DNA of 64,000 bases from CADEED01 sp964444835 (lineage in GTDB: Bacteria > Pseudomonadota > Gammaproteobacteria > Steroidobacterales > Steroidobacteraceae): the NCBI GenBank assembly GCA_964444835.1, contig CAYUIT010000003.1, forward strand, positions 86,000 through 149,999, read 5' to 3'. A model generated the notes under the pieces. It was given only the letters and a program-made list of their open reading frames with translations, did not search any database and was not told the DNA's origin. Below are positions 17,762 to 26,571 of the stretch, one piece after another. Numbering within the stretch: position 1 is the stretch's first letter; every line of letters starts with the position of its first letter. Position numbers and translations under genes: made by a program.

Positions 17762-19050
17762 TGAATAACGAGAACACGCTCAAGCCGAGCATCATTCCGA
17801 GCGACGTCACGCTGCCGGCGGGCGGACCGTCGTGGCTCGCACAGCTCGGCCGCAAACTGCTGCTGCAGCGGCTCGCGACCTTCACGCGCGGCGAACTGCG
17901 GCTCCTCGAAGGGGGGCGCGAGCACCGTTTCGGCCAGCGCACACCGGATTTCGACGTCGGCTGCACGCTCGTCGTCGATCACCCGCAGCTGTTTGCCGAC
18001 GCGGCCTTCGGTGGCACCGTCGGCGCGGGCGAGGCCTACATTCGTGGTCTGTGGCGTTGCGACGATCTAACCGCGCTCGTGCGCATCTTCGTGGCCAATC
18101 GCGATCAAATGAACGCGATGGATAGCGGCTGGGCGCTCTTCAGTCGTCCGCTCCACCAGTTGTTTCATCTTGCGAATCGCAATAGCAAGCATGGCAGTGC
18201 GCGCAATATCGCGGCTCACTACGACCTCGGTAACGCGCTGTACGAGATCATGCTGGATGAGACTATGGCGTACTCGTGCGGCATCTATGAGCGCGCAGAC
18301 GCCACACTGCACGAGGCCCAGATCGCAAAGTTCGAGGCCATTTGCCGCAAGCTCGCGCTGAGGCCGAACGATCACCTCATGGAAATCGGCACGGGCTGGG
18401 GCGGGCTCGCAATCCACGCTGCAGAGAAGTATGGCTGCCGCGTCACGACGACGACGATCTCACAAGAACAGCGCGCCTATGCCATTGAGAAGATCGCGCA
18501 GCGCGGCCTGCAAGATCGCGTGACCGTGCTGCTCGAGGATTACCGCGACTTGCGAGGTGAGTACGACAAACTGGTGTCGATCGAGATGATCGAGGCCGTC
18601 GGCGCCAAGTATCTCGACACCTATTTCGGCAAATGCTCGAGTTTGTTGAAACCGTCGGGCGCGATGCTGTTGCAAGCGATCACGATCCAGGACCAGTTCT
18701 ACCGCCAAGCGCTCAAGACCGTCGATTACATCCAGCGCTTCATCTTTCCCGGAAGCTTCATTCCGTCGGTCGAAGCGATCGCCGCCTCGCTCACGCGCGT
18801 CACCGATCTCAAAATCTTTCATCTCGAGGACATCGGACCGCACTACGCCACCACCTTGCGAGCCTGGCGCGAGCGTTTCTTTGCGAATCTGCCCACCGTC
18901 CGCAAGCTCGGCTACCCGGACAGCTTCGTGCGCTTGTGGGAGTACTATTTGTGCTACTGCGAAGGCGGCTTTGCCGAACGCCAACTCGGCGACGTGCAGC
19001 TGCTTCTCACCAAGCCGCAATGTCGACGCCCTGTTCTCGCCACGGTGTAA
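17761..19050 (+). CDS. cfa: Cyclopropane-fatty-acyl-phospholipid synthase family methyltransferase
   Basis: SAM-dependent enzyme that transfers a methylene or methyl group to cis-unsaturated acyl chains of membrane phospholipids. The N-terminal ~120 residues match the lipid-binding CMAS extension. The methyltransferase core has NIAAHYDLGNALYEIMLDE, YSCGIYE, the SAM loop MEIGTGWGGLAIHAA, and TTTTISQEQRAYA. Length is 429 aa, typical. Context with a desaturase and COG2907 raises the possibility of a branched or furan-type fatty acid instead of a simple cyclopropane. Confidence 0.92.
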   Translation: MNNENTLKPSIIPSDVTLPAGGPSWLAQLGRKLLLQRLATFTRGELRLLEGGREHRFGQRTPDFDVGCTLVVDHPQLFADAAFGGTVGAGEAYIRGLWRCDDLTALVRIFVANRDQMNAMDSGWALFSRPLHQLFHLANRNSKHGSARNIAAHYDLGNALYEIMLDETMAYSCGIYERADATLHEAQIAKFEAICRKLALRPNDHLMEIGTGWGGLAIHAAEKYGCRVTTTTISQEQRAYAIEKIAQRGLQDRVTVLLEDYRDLRGEYDKLVSIEMIEAVGAKYLDTYFGKCSSLLKPSGAMLLQAITIQDQFYRQALKTVDYIQRFIFPGSFIPSVEAIAASLTRVTDLKIFHLEDIGPHYATTLRAWRERFFANLPTVRKLGYPDSFVRLWEYYLCYCEGGFAERQLGDVQLLLTKPQCRRPVLATV

Positions 19051-19066
19051 CGCGCGGCAGCCTCGC

Positions 19067-20482
19067 GTGACGAGCGTGCTCGAGCAGCTGCGCGAGATCG
19101 TCGGCGACGACGCACTCCGCTCCACGCCGGACGACGATGCGCCCCTGCTCGTCGACCACCGCGCGCTCTACCGCGGCACAGCACTCGCCGTCGTACGACC
19201 GCGCAACGTCCCGACGATCCAACGGCTGCTGGCGTTTTGCAACGAGCGGCGCATCGGCGTCGTACCCCAAGGCGGCAATACGAGTTACTGCGGCGGCGCC
19301 ACGCCCGACGACTCGGGCCAGCAGGTTTTGCTCGCACTGACGCGACTCAACACGATTCGCAGCATCGATGCCACTAACTACTCCTTGACCGCCGAAGCGG
19401 GCTGCGTGCTCGCCGACGTGCAGCGCGCCGCGCGCGACGCCGATCGATTCTTTCCGCTCTCGCTTGGCAGCGAGGGCAGCTGTCAGATCGGCGGCACGCT
19501 CTCGACGAATGCAGGCGGCTTGAACGTATTGCGCTACGGCATGACGCGCGAGCTGGTACTCGGTCTCGAGGTGGTACTCCCCGACGGCCAACTACTCTCG
19601 ACGCTGCAAGGGCTGCGCAAAGACAACACCGGTTACGACATCAAGTCGGTGTTCTTGGGTGCGGAAGGCACACTCGGCGTGATCACCGCCGCCACGCTGA
19701 AGCTGTTTCCGGCACCCCGCGCGATCGCAACCGCGTTCGTCGCCGTGCCAAACCCTGCCGCTGCCGTCGCGCTGCTCGACCGGCTCCGCGGCAGTAGCGG
19801 CGATCGGATTTCATCGTTCGAGCTGATTCCGCGCGTCGGGATCGAACTAACGACTCGGCATATCCCCGGTGTGACGGACCCTCTCGCGACGACATCGCCG
19901 TGGTATGTGTTGTGCGAACTTAGTTCGGCGAATGCGAACGACGCGCTCGACACGGCTCTCGAACACGCCTTGCAAGCAGCGACCGACGCTGGCGAAGTCA
20001 CCGATGGAACACTCGCACAGAACGAGCGCCAACGAGCCGCGCTCTGGCGCTTGCGCGAATCGATTCCGGAGGCGCAACGCCACGAGGGCGCGAGCGTCAA
20101 GCACGATGTGTCTCTGCCGATCTCGGCGCTGGCGCGCTTCGTGACGGAAGCGAGTGAGTGGATCGCGGCGCACGTTCCCAGCGGCTTTTTGGTGGCGTAT
20201 GGCCACGTCGGCGATGGCAATTTACATTTCAATGTGAATCAACGCCGCGGTACTGACAACGCTGCGTTTCGCGCGGAAACCGCATCGCTACAGCGTTTCG
20301 TGCATGACCTCGTGCACGCGTACCACGGCAGCTTCAGCGCCGAGCACGGCATCGGTCGGCTGAAGGTTGAGGAGCTCGAGCGTTACGCCGAGCCGCTCGA
20401 GCTCGAGCTGATGCAGCGTCTAAAGTGCGCGTTCGATCCGAACGGCATCATGAATCCTGGCAAGGTCTTGCGGCGCCGCTAG
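19067..20482 (+). CDS. FAD-linked oxidase (D-2-hydroxyglutarate/glycolate dehydrogenase-like)
   Basis: FAD_binding_4 flavoprotein of the D-lactate/D-2-hydroxyacid dehydrogenase family. The pyrophosphate-binding region is VVPQGGNTSYCGGATPDDSG (about residues 65-84), with LGSEGSCQIGGTLSTNAGG further on. The C-terminal FAD-oxidase C domain has YGHVGDGNLHFN and SFSAEHGIGRLK, which supply the metal/substrate His residues. Start is probably GTG 19067, 16 bases after the cyclopropane synthase stop. It may only be co-transcribed with the lipid genes. The stop TAG shares four bases with the convergent VOC gene. Confidence 0.88.
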   Translation: MTSVLEQLREIVGDDALRSTPDDDAPLLVDHRALYRGTALAVVRPRNVPTIQRLLAFCNERRIGVVPQGGNTSYCGGATPDDSGQQVLLALTRLNTIRSIDATNYSLTAEAGCVLADVQRAARDADRFFPLSLGSEGSCQIGGTLSTNAGGLNVLRYGMTRELVLGLEVVLPDGQLLSTLQGLRKDNTGYDIKSVFLGAEGTLGVITAATLKLFPAPRAIATAFVAVPNPAAAVALLDRLRGSSGDRISSFELIPRVGIELTTRHIPGVTDPLATTSPWYVLCELSSANANDALDTALEHALQAATDAGEVTDGTLAQNERQRAALWRLRESIPEAQRHEGASVKHDVSLPISALARFVTEASEWIAAHVPSGFLVAYGHVGDGNLHFNVNQRRGTDNAAFRAETASLQRFVHDLVHAYHGSFSAEHGIGRLKVEELERYAEPLELELMQRLKCAFDPNGIMNPGKVLRRR

Positions 20483-21555
20483 CGCGACTTGACCTCGACA
20501 AGCTCCAGGAAGGTGCCGGCCGGCGTCAAGGCGGTCATTGCTTGGTAGTCGCCCCAGCGCGCGGAGCGCGCGGCCACGGGGCCCGCCACGACGACACCGT
20601 GCGCCTCCTTCAATTTGCGGCGCACTTCGAGAAGGTCGTGGACGCGAAACGTCCATATCGCCACGCCGCGAGCTGGCGGCCGGACGCGCTCGTTGCGCTC
20701 GCCGTGCGTGCCCGGATCGAGCAACGTCAGGAAGCCGGTGCTCGTGCCGGGGGCAAACAACTGCACGAGCCGAAGTTTCGCATCGGCCGGCAAGCCCAGA
20801 ACGGCTAACAACTTGGGATCGGTCAAACTGAGATCGCGTCGCTGCTCGAGACCGAGCACCGCCGAATAGAAAGCCACCTCTTGTTCGACGTTCGCCACAA
20901 CAATCCCGGAGTACGCGGGGCCCCCGATCCCGGTCGCGGCATCGATGGGCGCGAGCGGCGGCAGATCCGCTGGTCTCGTGATGCATGGGACAACAACATT
21001 GTCGGGCGCCGCGTAGTACGCCTCCTCGACAACGAAAGTGCCCGCCCCGTCGGGGCGCGCAATCTCGACTGCGAGGCGCTCAGTAGGCTGCAAGGCCTGC
21101 GGCTCGGAGCTCTGCTTCGGTGCGCACGCGAAGCCCACCGACAGACCGCCATCGCGACGAGCCGTCCGATCAGGGCGCACCAAGGGTTGATCTGCGGCCA
21201 CGCTGAGGAGCCGCACGCGCGGGGCCTGTGGATCGGTCGGATTGGCGAGCAAGATTGCGCCGGCCGCGATCTCCGAGCTCACGCCCCACAATTGCGCCGT
21301 GGCGTCGACGCTCACCGGATCGGTGGCATCCGGCGGCGTCGGTCGCAAGTTGAAATTCTCGAAGTACGCCTGCGTCGCCGCAACGTCTGCAGTCACCACG
21401 GTGATGACCTGCAGCCCACCGACAACGGGCGCCAGTTCATTCGGTGTCCCCGCCGTCGGAGTCGATACTTCGGTACGCCCGCAGGCCGTCAGCATGATCA
21501 GCAGCACAACAAACAGCGGGGCATGGCGCTGGGCCATGGGTAACGTGTGATTCAT
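20479..21555 (-). CDS. VOC (glyoxalase/bleomycin-resistance) domain lipoprotein
   Basis: The 358-aa product starts at the ATG at 21555 (MNHTLPMAQRHAPLFVVLLI) and has a lipobox LTAC at about residues 22-25, so it is a predicted lipoprotein. Two VOC modules follow. The first starts VVGGLQVITVVTADVAATQA and the second IGGPAYSGIVVANVEQEVAF. It is clearly related to the cytosolic VOC protein at 26572-27630 (shared VGGL...YF..F..RP...GV.S pattern). The substrate is unknown. Its last four bases overlap the stop of the FAD oxidase on the other strand. Confidence 0.75.
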   Translation of the reverse strand: MNHTLPMAQRHAPLFVVLLIMLTACGRTEVSTPTAGTPNELAPVVGGLQVITVVTADVAATQAYFENFNLRPTPPDATDPVSVDATAQLWGVSSEIAAGAILLANPTDPQAPRVRLLSVAADQPLVRPDRTARRDGGLSVGFACAPKQSSEPQALQPTERLAVEIARPDGAGTFVVEEAYYAAPDNVVVPCITRPADLPPLAPIDAATGIGGPAYSGIVVANVEQEVAFYSAVLGLEQRRDLSLTDPKLLAVLGLPADAKLRLVQLFAPGTSTGFLTLLDPGTHGERNERVRPPARGVAIWTFRVHDLLEVRRKLKEAHGVVVAGPVAARSARWGDYQAMTALTPAGTFLELVEVKSR

Positions 21556-21726
21556 GGTGCGCACCCTAGCGACCCGCGCGGGCTGCTGCAATGCGTCGCA
21601 AGCACTCGGGCCCGAAAACGCTGCCGCGCGAACCGGAAACACGTCGCAATCGCCAACAATCGCTACCGATGCGGGCGCCGATGCGGGCACAATAATGTCG
21701 GTCAACGCCGATCGCCTGCGAGAAAT

Positions 21727-23790
21727 ATGTCGCACCTCCGCATGCCGCCGCTCTCTTGGCTAACACGTTGCATCGCGGTGTCATTGTTCGCGTGCGCAGG
21801 CTCGATCGTCTCTGCAGCACGGGCGAATGAGTATCAACCGGTAGCCATCACGCGTGACATGCCTGCTGCGGGGTTCATTGTCCAGTACCGCACCAGCGGA
21901 ACTGCGGCACAGAAGCGTGAGCGCGCCGCAGAACTCGCGAAGCGGGTCGATGCGCGACTGCGCATCGGGCGCGCTATCGCGCAGAATATAGATGCGATGG
22001 AGTTAGATGGGGCGCGGGATCGCGCCGCCCAGCTCGCCGTGCTGCAACGATTGCGGCAGGACCCCGCAGTAGCAATGGCCGCGTTGGACGAGTGGCGACA
22101 AATCCACGCAGTCCCCAACGATCCGCTATTCATCAACCAGTGGTACTTGCAGGCGAACACGGCGGCCGCGGGTAACTTTGTCGGCGCGTGGGACATCACG
22201 ACGAGCGACACGGGTGTAGTCGTCGCGGTGCTCGATACCGGCGTGCGCTACGACCACCCAGAACTCGGGCTCGTCGCCGCAGGTGGACGGCTCTTGCCAG
22301 GTTACGACTTTATTGGGGCCGAGTCTGACGGCGGATTTCGCGTTGCAAACGACGGCGACGGACGCGATGCTGACGCGAGCGACCCGGGCGACTGGATCTC
22401 CTCTGCGGATCGCAGTCAGACTGTCTTCGCGAACTGCGACACTAGCAATAGCTCCTGGCACGGCACGCGCGTGTCCGGCATGATTGCTGCCATTGCTAAC
22501 AACTCGACCGGTATCGCGGGCGGAACGTGGAACGCCCGTATCTTGCCGGTTCGCGTTCTCGGCAAATGTGGCGGCCGCGACTCCGACATTTTGGCGGGCA
22601 TGCGTTGGGCTGCGGGGCTATCGGTTCCAGGCGTTCCCGACAACCCGACGCCCGCGCAAGTGATGAATCTCAGTCTGGGCTCACGCGGGAACTGTAGCGC
22701 GGCGTATCCGCCTGTCCTCAGCGAATTGGCTAACCGCGGTGTGCTGGTCGTATCGTCCGCCGGTAACGAGGGCGGCCCTGTATCGGCACCCGCGAACTGC
22801 CCGGGCGTGCTGGCCGTGGCAGCGCTGCGCCATGTCGGCACGAAGGTGGGGTTCAGCAATCTCGGCCCGCAAGTCGCGCTCGGCGCACCCGGCGGCAATT
22901 GCGTCAATGTCGGCGCGGGCCAGCCGTGTTTGTTCTCGCTCGACACGACTAGCAACTCGGGCACCACTATCCCTGCTAACAACATTATCACCGATCAGTT
23001 CAACAGCAATCTCGGTACCAGTTTCTCGGCACCCATTGTCTCGGCTGCCGCAGCGTTGATGCTGTCGGTGAACCGCAGCCTGAACGCCGAGCAGCTGACC
23101 GCACGATTGCGGGAAGGAACTCGCGCGTTTCCGCGCTCGACCGACGCAGCAGTGCCCACGTGTCGCGTTCCGACTGCTCCGGACGACGTACAGATCTCGG
23201 AATGCAACTGCACGACGAGCACTTGCGGCGCAGGCATGCTGGACGCGCTGGCCGCAGTCGTGGCGGCGCGCCGACCGATTGCCGCTCTGGCGCTGCCGGC
23301 GACGGTATCGCCAGGCCAAGATGTCGCGCTGAGCGCGAGTGGCAGCGTCGCAGCCTGCGGTCGAACGATCGCCAGTTACGAATGGACCGTCGTGAGCGCA
23401 AGCGGCGCGCCGCCCGGCATTGTGGGTGCAAACACAGCGACCGCCACCGTGACAGCGCCGACCGGTGGTTCGCTCGTTTTGCGCGTCGTCGTCACAGACG
23501 ATGCAGGCGCAACCGACCGCGCCGAAGTAACGATTGCGCCAACGCTTGCGACCACGAGCGCGCCAGCTGCCGTGGCCCCGAGAGCGTGCCCGGTCACAAC
23601 GCCGGCGCCAAACCCCAATCCGACACCGAGTCCGAATCCAACGCCAGGCCCAACGCCGAGCCCAACGCCGAACCCGGCGCCCGCAGCAACCTCCTCCGGA
23701 GGAGGCGGCGGCGCATGGGATATCTCAAGTATTGTTTTGCTCTGCTTCGCGCTCGCGTTCGCGCGCCGCCGCCAACCGCGTATCGAGTAG
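21727..23790 (+). CDS. Secreted S8 subtilisin-like protease with GlyGly-CTERM-type anchor
   Basis: Exported serine protease of 687 aa. A signal peptide (about residues 1-33) is followed by a pro-region. The S8 domain has the full triad: VVAVLDTGVRYDHP (D170), SSWHGTRVSGMIA (H245) and LGTSFSAPIVSAA (S432). An Ig/PKD-like domain (about 540-620), a Pro-rich linker of PNPTPSP-type repeats and a C-terminal GGGGGAWDIS-hydrophobic helix-RRRQ tail come next. That tail matches the GlyGly-CTERM sorting signal processed by rhombosortase and implies surface attachment. The start could also be the Met at 21742. The last 66 bases overlap a convergent glycosyltransferase gene. Confidence 0.88.
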   Translation: MSHLRMPPLSWLTRCIAVSLFACAGSIVSAARANEYQPVAITRDMPAAGFIVQYRTSGTAAQKRERAAELAKRVDARLRIGRAIAQNIDAMELDGARDRAAQLAVLQRLRQDPAVAMAALDEWRQIHAVPNDPLFINQWYLQANTAAAGNFVGAWDITTSDTGVVVAVLDTGVRYDHPELGLVAAGGRLLPGYDFIGAESDGGFRVANDGDGRDADASDPGDWISSADRSQTVFANCDTSNSSWHGTRVSGMIAAIANNSTGIAGGTWNARILPVRVLGKCGGRDSDILAGMRWAAGLSVPGVPDNPTPAQVMNLSLGSRGNCSAAYPPVLSELANRGVLVVSSAGNEGGPVSAPANCPGVLAVAALRHVGTKVGFSNLGPQVALGAPGGNCVNVGAGQPCLFSLDTTSNSGTTIPANNIITDQFNSNLGTSFSAPIVSAAAALMLSVNRSLNAEQLTARLREGTRAFPRSTDAAVPTCRVPTAPDDVQISECNCTTSTCGAGMLDALAAVVAARRPIAALALPATVSPGQDVALSASGSVAACGRTIASYEWTVVSASGAPPGIVGANTATATVTAPTGGSLVLRVVVTDDAGATDRAEVTIAPTLATTSAPAAVAPRACPVTTPAPNPNPTPSPNPTPGPTPSPTPNPAPAATSSGGGGGAWDISSIVLLCFALAFARRRQPRIE

Positions 23791-24834
23791 TCCGGCCAAC
23801 GCATCAACAGCAGCCTTGAGGCCGTCGCGCAGTTCGATCTGTTGATGCAGTGCTAGGTGATGATCGAGACGTGTCGCTCCATCTAACAGCTCAAGCGCAC
23901 GGCCCGCGATCGCTTCAGCGTTGAGTGGCACTTCGACATCGACGCCCGCAGCAGCCAAACGCTTTAGCCGCAAGGTCTGATCTGGGGAAAGCGAAACGGC
24001 AATGCACGGCCGCTGCAGCGCCAACACTTGCAGCAACGTATCAGCACCATTGGTCACGACCAGTCGCGCGCCGCGAATCAACGCGATGAGCTCCGACATC
24101 GGTACGAGCGGCGATAGATGCAATGAGGGTGGCGGCAGCGGGCGGTCTGCCGCAATTCCAACCAACAGCACCGAGTGGCCTCGTTGCGCAATCGCAGACG
24201 CCGCGCGAGCAATCGTCTCCGGGCCGCTACTGACACTGCGATGCGCTGTACCGCCGCCGGCTACGATCAACACATACTCGCCGCGCACGACACCAGCCCG
24301 CGCAGACGCGGCGGTCGCCAGATTATCGGCAACCGCTGGGACGAGAACATCCAAGTAACGAATCGTCGGCCTTCCCAACCAACGTTGCTTCCAGCGCTCG
24401 AAAGCCGAGAGGTCGCCGGCGACCACTGCGGGGTATGCGATCCAGTGTTCGTCGATCAGCCGCATCCACCGCCAACGAAACGCCTTACGTCGCTGCCGCA
24501 ATCGAGAGCTGACGAAGACGATTTTCGCTTTCGCTTTGCGAGCCGCCACGAGTTGCTCGGTGCGGCCCGCGTTGTCGAACACGACAACATGTGGTTGGAA
24601 GCTATCGATATAGCGCGCCACTTCGCGCGGATGAAACGTCGGCGAACGCGGCAACAAATGCGTTTGAAATGGCACCTTTTGCGCGTACGGCGCTTCCGCA
24701 CTGACGATGAAACAGATACTCGCATTTGGCCAACGTGCCTGCGCCGCTTGCGCAATCGCTAGCGAGCGCGCGTACTCGCCAGTACCGCGAGCAGCGGACA
24801 CCGGCACGAACAACAGTCGATACGGCTCGCTCAC
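23725..24834 (-). CDS. GT-B fold glycosyltransferase-like protein
   Basis: The 369-aa product begins LLFVPVSAARGTGEYARSLA, as in MurG/UDP-sugar transferases that act on repeat units, and has a C-terminal nucleotide-sugar region (YVLIVAGGGTAHRS; ELIALIRGARLVVTNGADTL). No signal peptide is seen. The GTG at 24834 overlaps the upstream stop as GTGA and is preferred over an ATG 24 bases earlier. It is the third gene of an operon with a family-2 glycosyltransferase and an FkbM methyltransferase, so a role in surface glycan synthesis is likely. The acceptor is unknown. Confidence 0.7.
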   Translation of the reverse strand: MSEPYRLLFVPVSAARGTGEYARSLAIAQAAQARWPNASICFIVSAEAPYAQKVPFQTHLLPRSPTFHPREVARYIDSFQPHVVVFDNAGRTEQLVAARKAKAKIVFVSSRLRQRRKAFRWRWMRLIDEHWIAYPAVVAGDLSAFERWKQRWLGRPTIRYLDVLVPAVADNLATAASARAGVVRGEYVLIVAGGGTAHRSVSSGPETIARAASAIAQRGHSVLLVGIAADRPLPPPSLHLSPLVPMSELIALIRGARLVVTNGADTLLQVLALQRPCIAVSLSPDQTLRLKRLAAAGVDVEVPLNAEAIAGRALELLDGATRLDHHLALHQQIELRDGLKAAVDALAGLLDTRLAAAREREREAEQNNT

Positions 24835-25682
24835 GGCGCGGTATTGAGCCCGGTCCAAGGCGGACGAGCCGACAGTGGGATGCCCTGTGCGAACTCAGCG
24901 AGATGCGCATCTAGCCCTACGGCACAGCGCGTCGCGCGAGTCGCGATCGATTCTTCGAGGTAGCGGTCGTTAGGATTGACGCCGACGGGATCGCGACGCG
25001 CGTGATACAGGTGCGCCGCGAGCGCCGCGTGCCGCACGTGCTTGCGCGAGACGCCAACGTGGAACAAGCGCACTGCGATCTCTTTGTCCTCCGGTCCCCA
25101 GCCGATCATCCGCTCATCGAAGCCATTGACGCGGATCAAGTCGTCGCGCCAGCAACCCATGTTGCAACTCTTCACACGCTCGGTGGAAAACGCTCGATTG
25201 GCGAATTGCCGCGCGAGAAATGGGCTGTGTAGGGCTTGTTGACGCCGCAGCACGCCAGGCGTGAAGACACCGATCTGAGTGGCGCGGGTCGCGAGTAGTT
25301 TGCGTGATAAGTCGGGGGTAGTGTTGATACGCGGCCCTTGTACGAAGCAGCCGCGCTCGGCAAGCGCCAGGTGGTCGGCGATGAAGTCCGGCTGCAACAC
25401 CATATCGCCGTCGATCATCACGACGTACTCGCCGCGAGCGGCGGCGATCCCGCGATTGCGCGAGCGGGCGGCGCGAAATCCGGTGTCTTCCTGCCAGACG
25501 TGCTCGATGGGGAACGCGGCGCGAGCGCGCCATTCCGCGACCAACATCGCCGTCGGCGGCGCTGAGCCGTCGTCGGCGATCACCACCTCCATCGGCAACA
25601 CACTTTGCCGACTGACGCTGAGCAACACGAGGTCGAGCGCCTCAGGCCAGTTGTAAGTCGTGATCAGCAACGATAGCTTCAC
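24831..25682 (-). CDS. Family 2 glycosyltransferase
   Basis: GT-A fold glycosyltransferase, 283 aa. The start (VKLSLLITTYNWPEALDLV), the nucleotide-binding region (EVVIADDGSAPPT), the metal-binding VVMIDGDMVL and the acceptor-side motif GFDERMIGWGPEDKEIAVRL are all present. The last matches the galactosyltransferase-type C-terminal domain seen in polypeptide GalNAc transferases and capsule enzymes. The GTG at 25682 overlaps the FkbM stop as GTGA. Confidence 0.88.
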   Translation of the reverse strand: MKLSLLITTYNWPEALDLVLLSVSRQSVLPMEVVIADDGSAPPTAMLVAEWRARAAFPIEHVWQEDTGFRAARSRNRGIAAARGEYVVMIDGDMVLQPDFIADHLALAERGCFVQGPRINTTPDLSRKLLATRATQIGVFTPGVLRRQQALHSPFLARQFANRAFSTERVKSCNMGCWRDDLIRVNGFDERMIGWGPEDKEIAVRLFHVGVSRKHVRHAALAAHLYHARRDPVGVNPNDRYLEESIATRATRCAVGLDAHLAEFAQGIPLSARPPWTGLNTAP

Positions 25683-26437
25683 GACGCGCGCTCCGTCGCG
25701 CGAATGCACACCGCGTCGGCCTCGATCAGACGCAGCGCCGCATCGTGCGTCACCGGAAAGAAGCCACTGACATCGAAGCCGCGCTGCTTCACCTCGATCA
25801 GCATCGTTTGCCAATCCGGCATCCCGTGATAAATCGGGACAAAGGACAACTCCGTCTGCAGAGCCGTAACGCGCGCCAACGCGGCGCCCGTACCGCGCAA
25901 CACTTCGAGGTCGAAGCCTTGTGTATCGAGCTTCAAGTACGCCCGCTGCATTGGGTGTTGCCCTTCGAGCTCCGCGAAGAGGTCGGCAAATGTCCGCACC
26001 CGAATCTGCTCCGTGCGCGCGATCGTGTTGCCCTCGCCCGCCAACGCGTGCGTGCTATCGGGCGTCAGCATCGACGAATAGACCGTCGTATCCATCACAT
26101 TGATCGAGGCTTCCCCGGCAGTCGCGCCCAGCGCGCAATCGAAGACGCGCCACTGGGAGTCGACGGTGGCCCGCCGCTGCAGCTCCGCTGCGAGACTCGC
26201 GATCGGCTCGCACGAGACGATCAGCCCCGTGAAACCTAATTCGTGGCGCAGAAAGCGGTAATACTGACCGCGGTTGGCCCCGATATCGAACACACAATCG
26301 ACGCGCTGCAGTTCGAATAGCTTCTGCAAGTGATCGCGCAGCAACCGGCGTTTCTGGTAAGAGCGCGGCCACAGACGTGCCCGCCAACGACGGACCACGA
26401 AATCCGCTTCAAGACTCAAGCGACTGGATAACGGCAT
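25679..26437 (-). CDS. FkbM family methyltransferase
   Basis: SAM-dependent O-methyltransferase of 252 aa. The SAM-binding segment VFDIGANRGQYYRFLRHELG lies near residues 49-68, followed by VSCEPIASLAAEL. The later AYLKLDTQGFDLEVLRGTGA is an FkbM hallmark. As first gene of the three-gene glycan operon it probably methylates a sugar of the same polymer. Its start faces the VOC gene at 26572, leaving a 134-base divergent gap. Confidence 0.9.
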   Translation of the reverse strand: MPLSSRLSLEADFVVRRWRARLWPRSYQKRRLLRDHLQKLFELQRVDCVFDIGANRGQYYRFLRHELGFTGLIVSCEPIASLAAELQRRATVDSQWRVFDCALGATAGEASINVMDTTVYSSMLTPDSTHALAGEGNTIARTEQIRVRTFADLFAELEGQHPMQRAYLKLDTQGFDLEVLRGTGAALARVTALQTELSFVPIYHGMPDWQTMLIEVKQRGFDVSGFFPVTHDAALRLIEADAVCIRATERAS

Positions 26438-26571
26438 AAGCGATGTCTAACTTCCGGCCGGCAGTACACCCTGCGGCGCTAGCAGGGTCAAGCGCTCCGA
26501 CACAGTACGGCACGGCTGTTAGCGGCGTCGACACCACGATCGGCGCCGCACTGTGGGACAATGCCAGCGCA

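Noticed and set aside
23600..23690. Tandem repeat with PNPTPSP-type coding
   Set aside because: The short repeats encode a Pro-rich linker of the subtilase, a normal spacer before the C-terminal sorting segment, and are not an independent repeat element.
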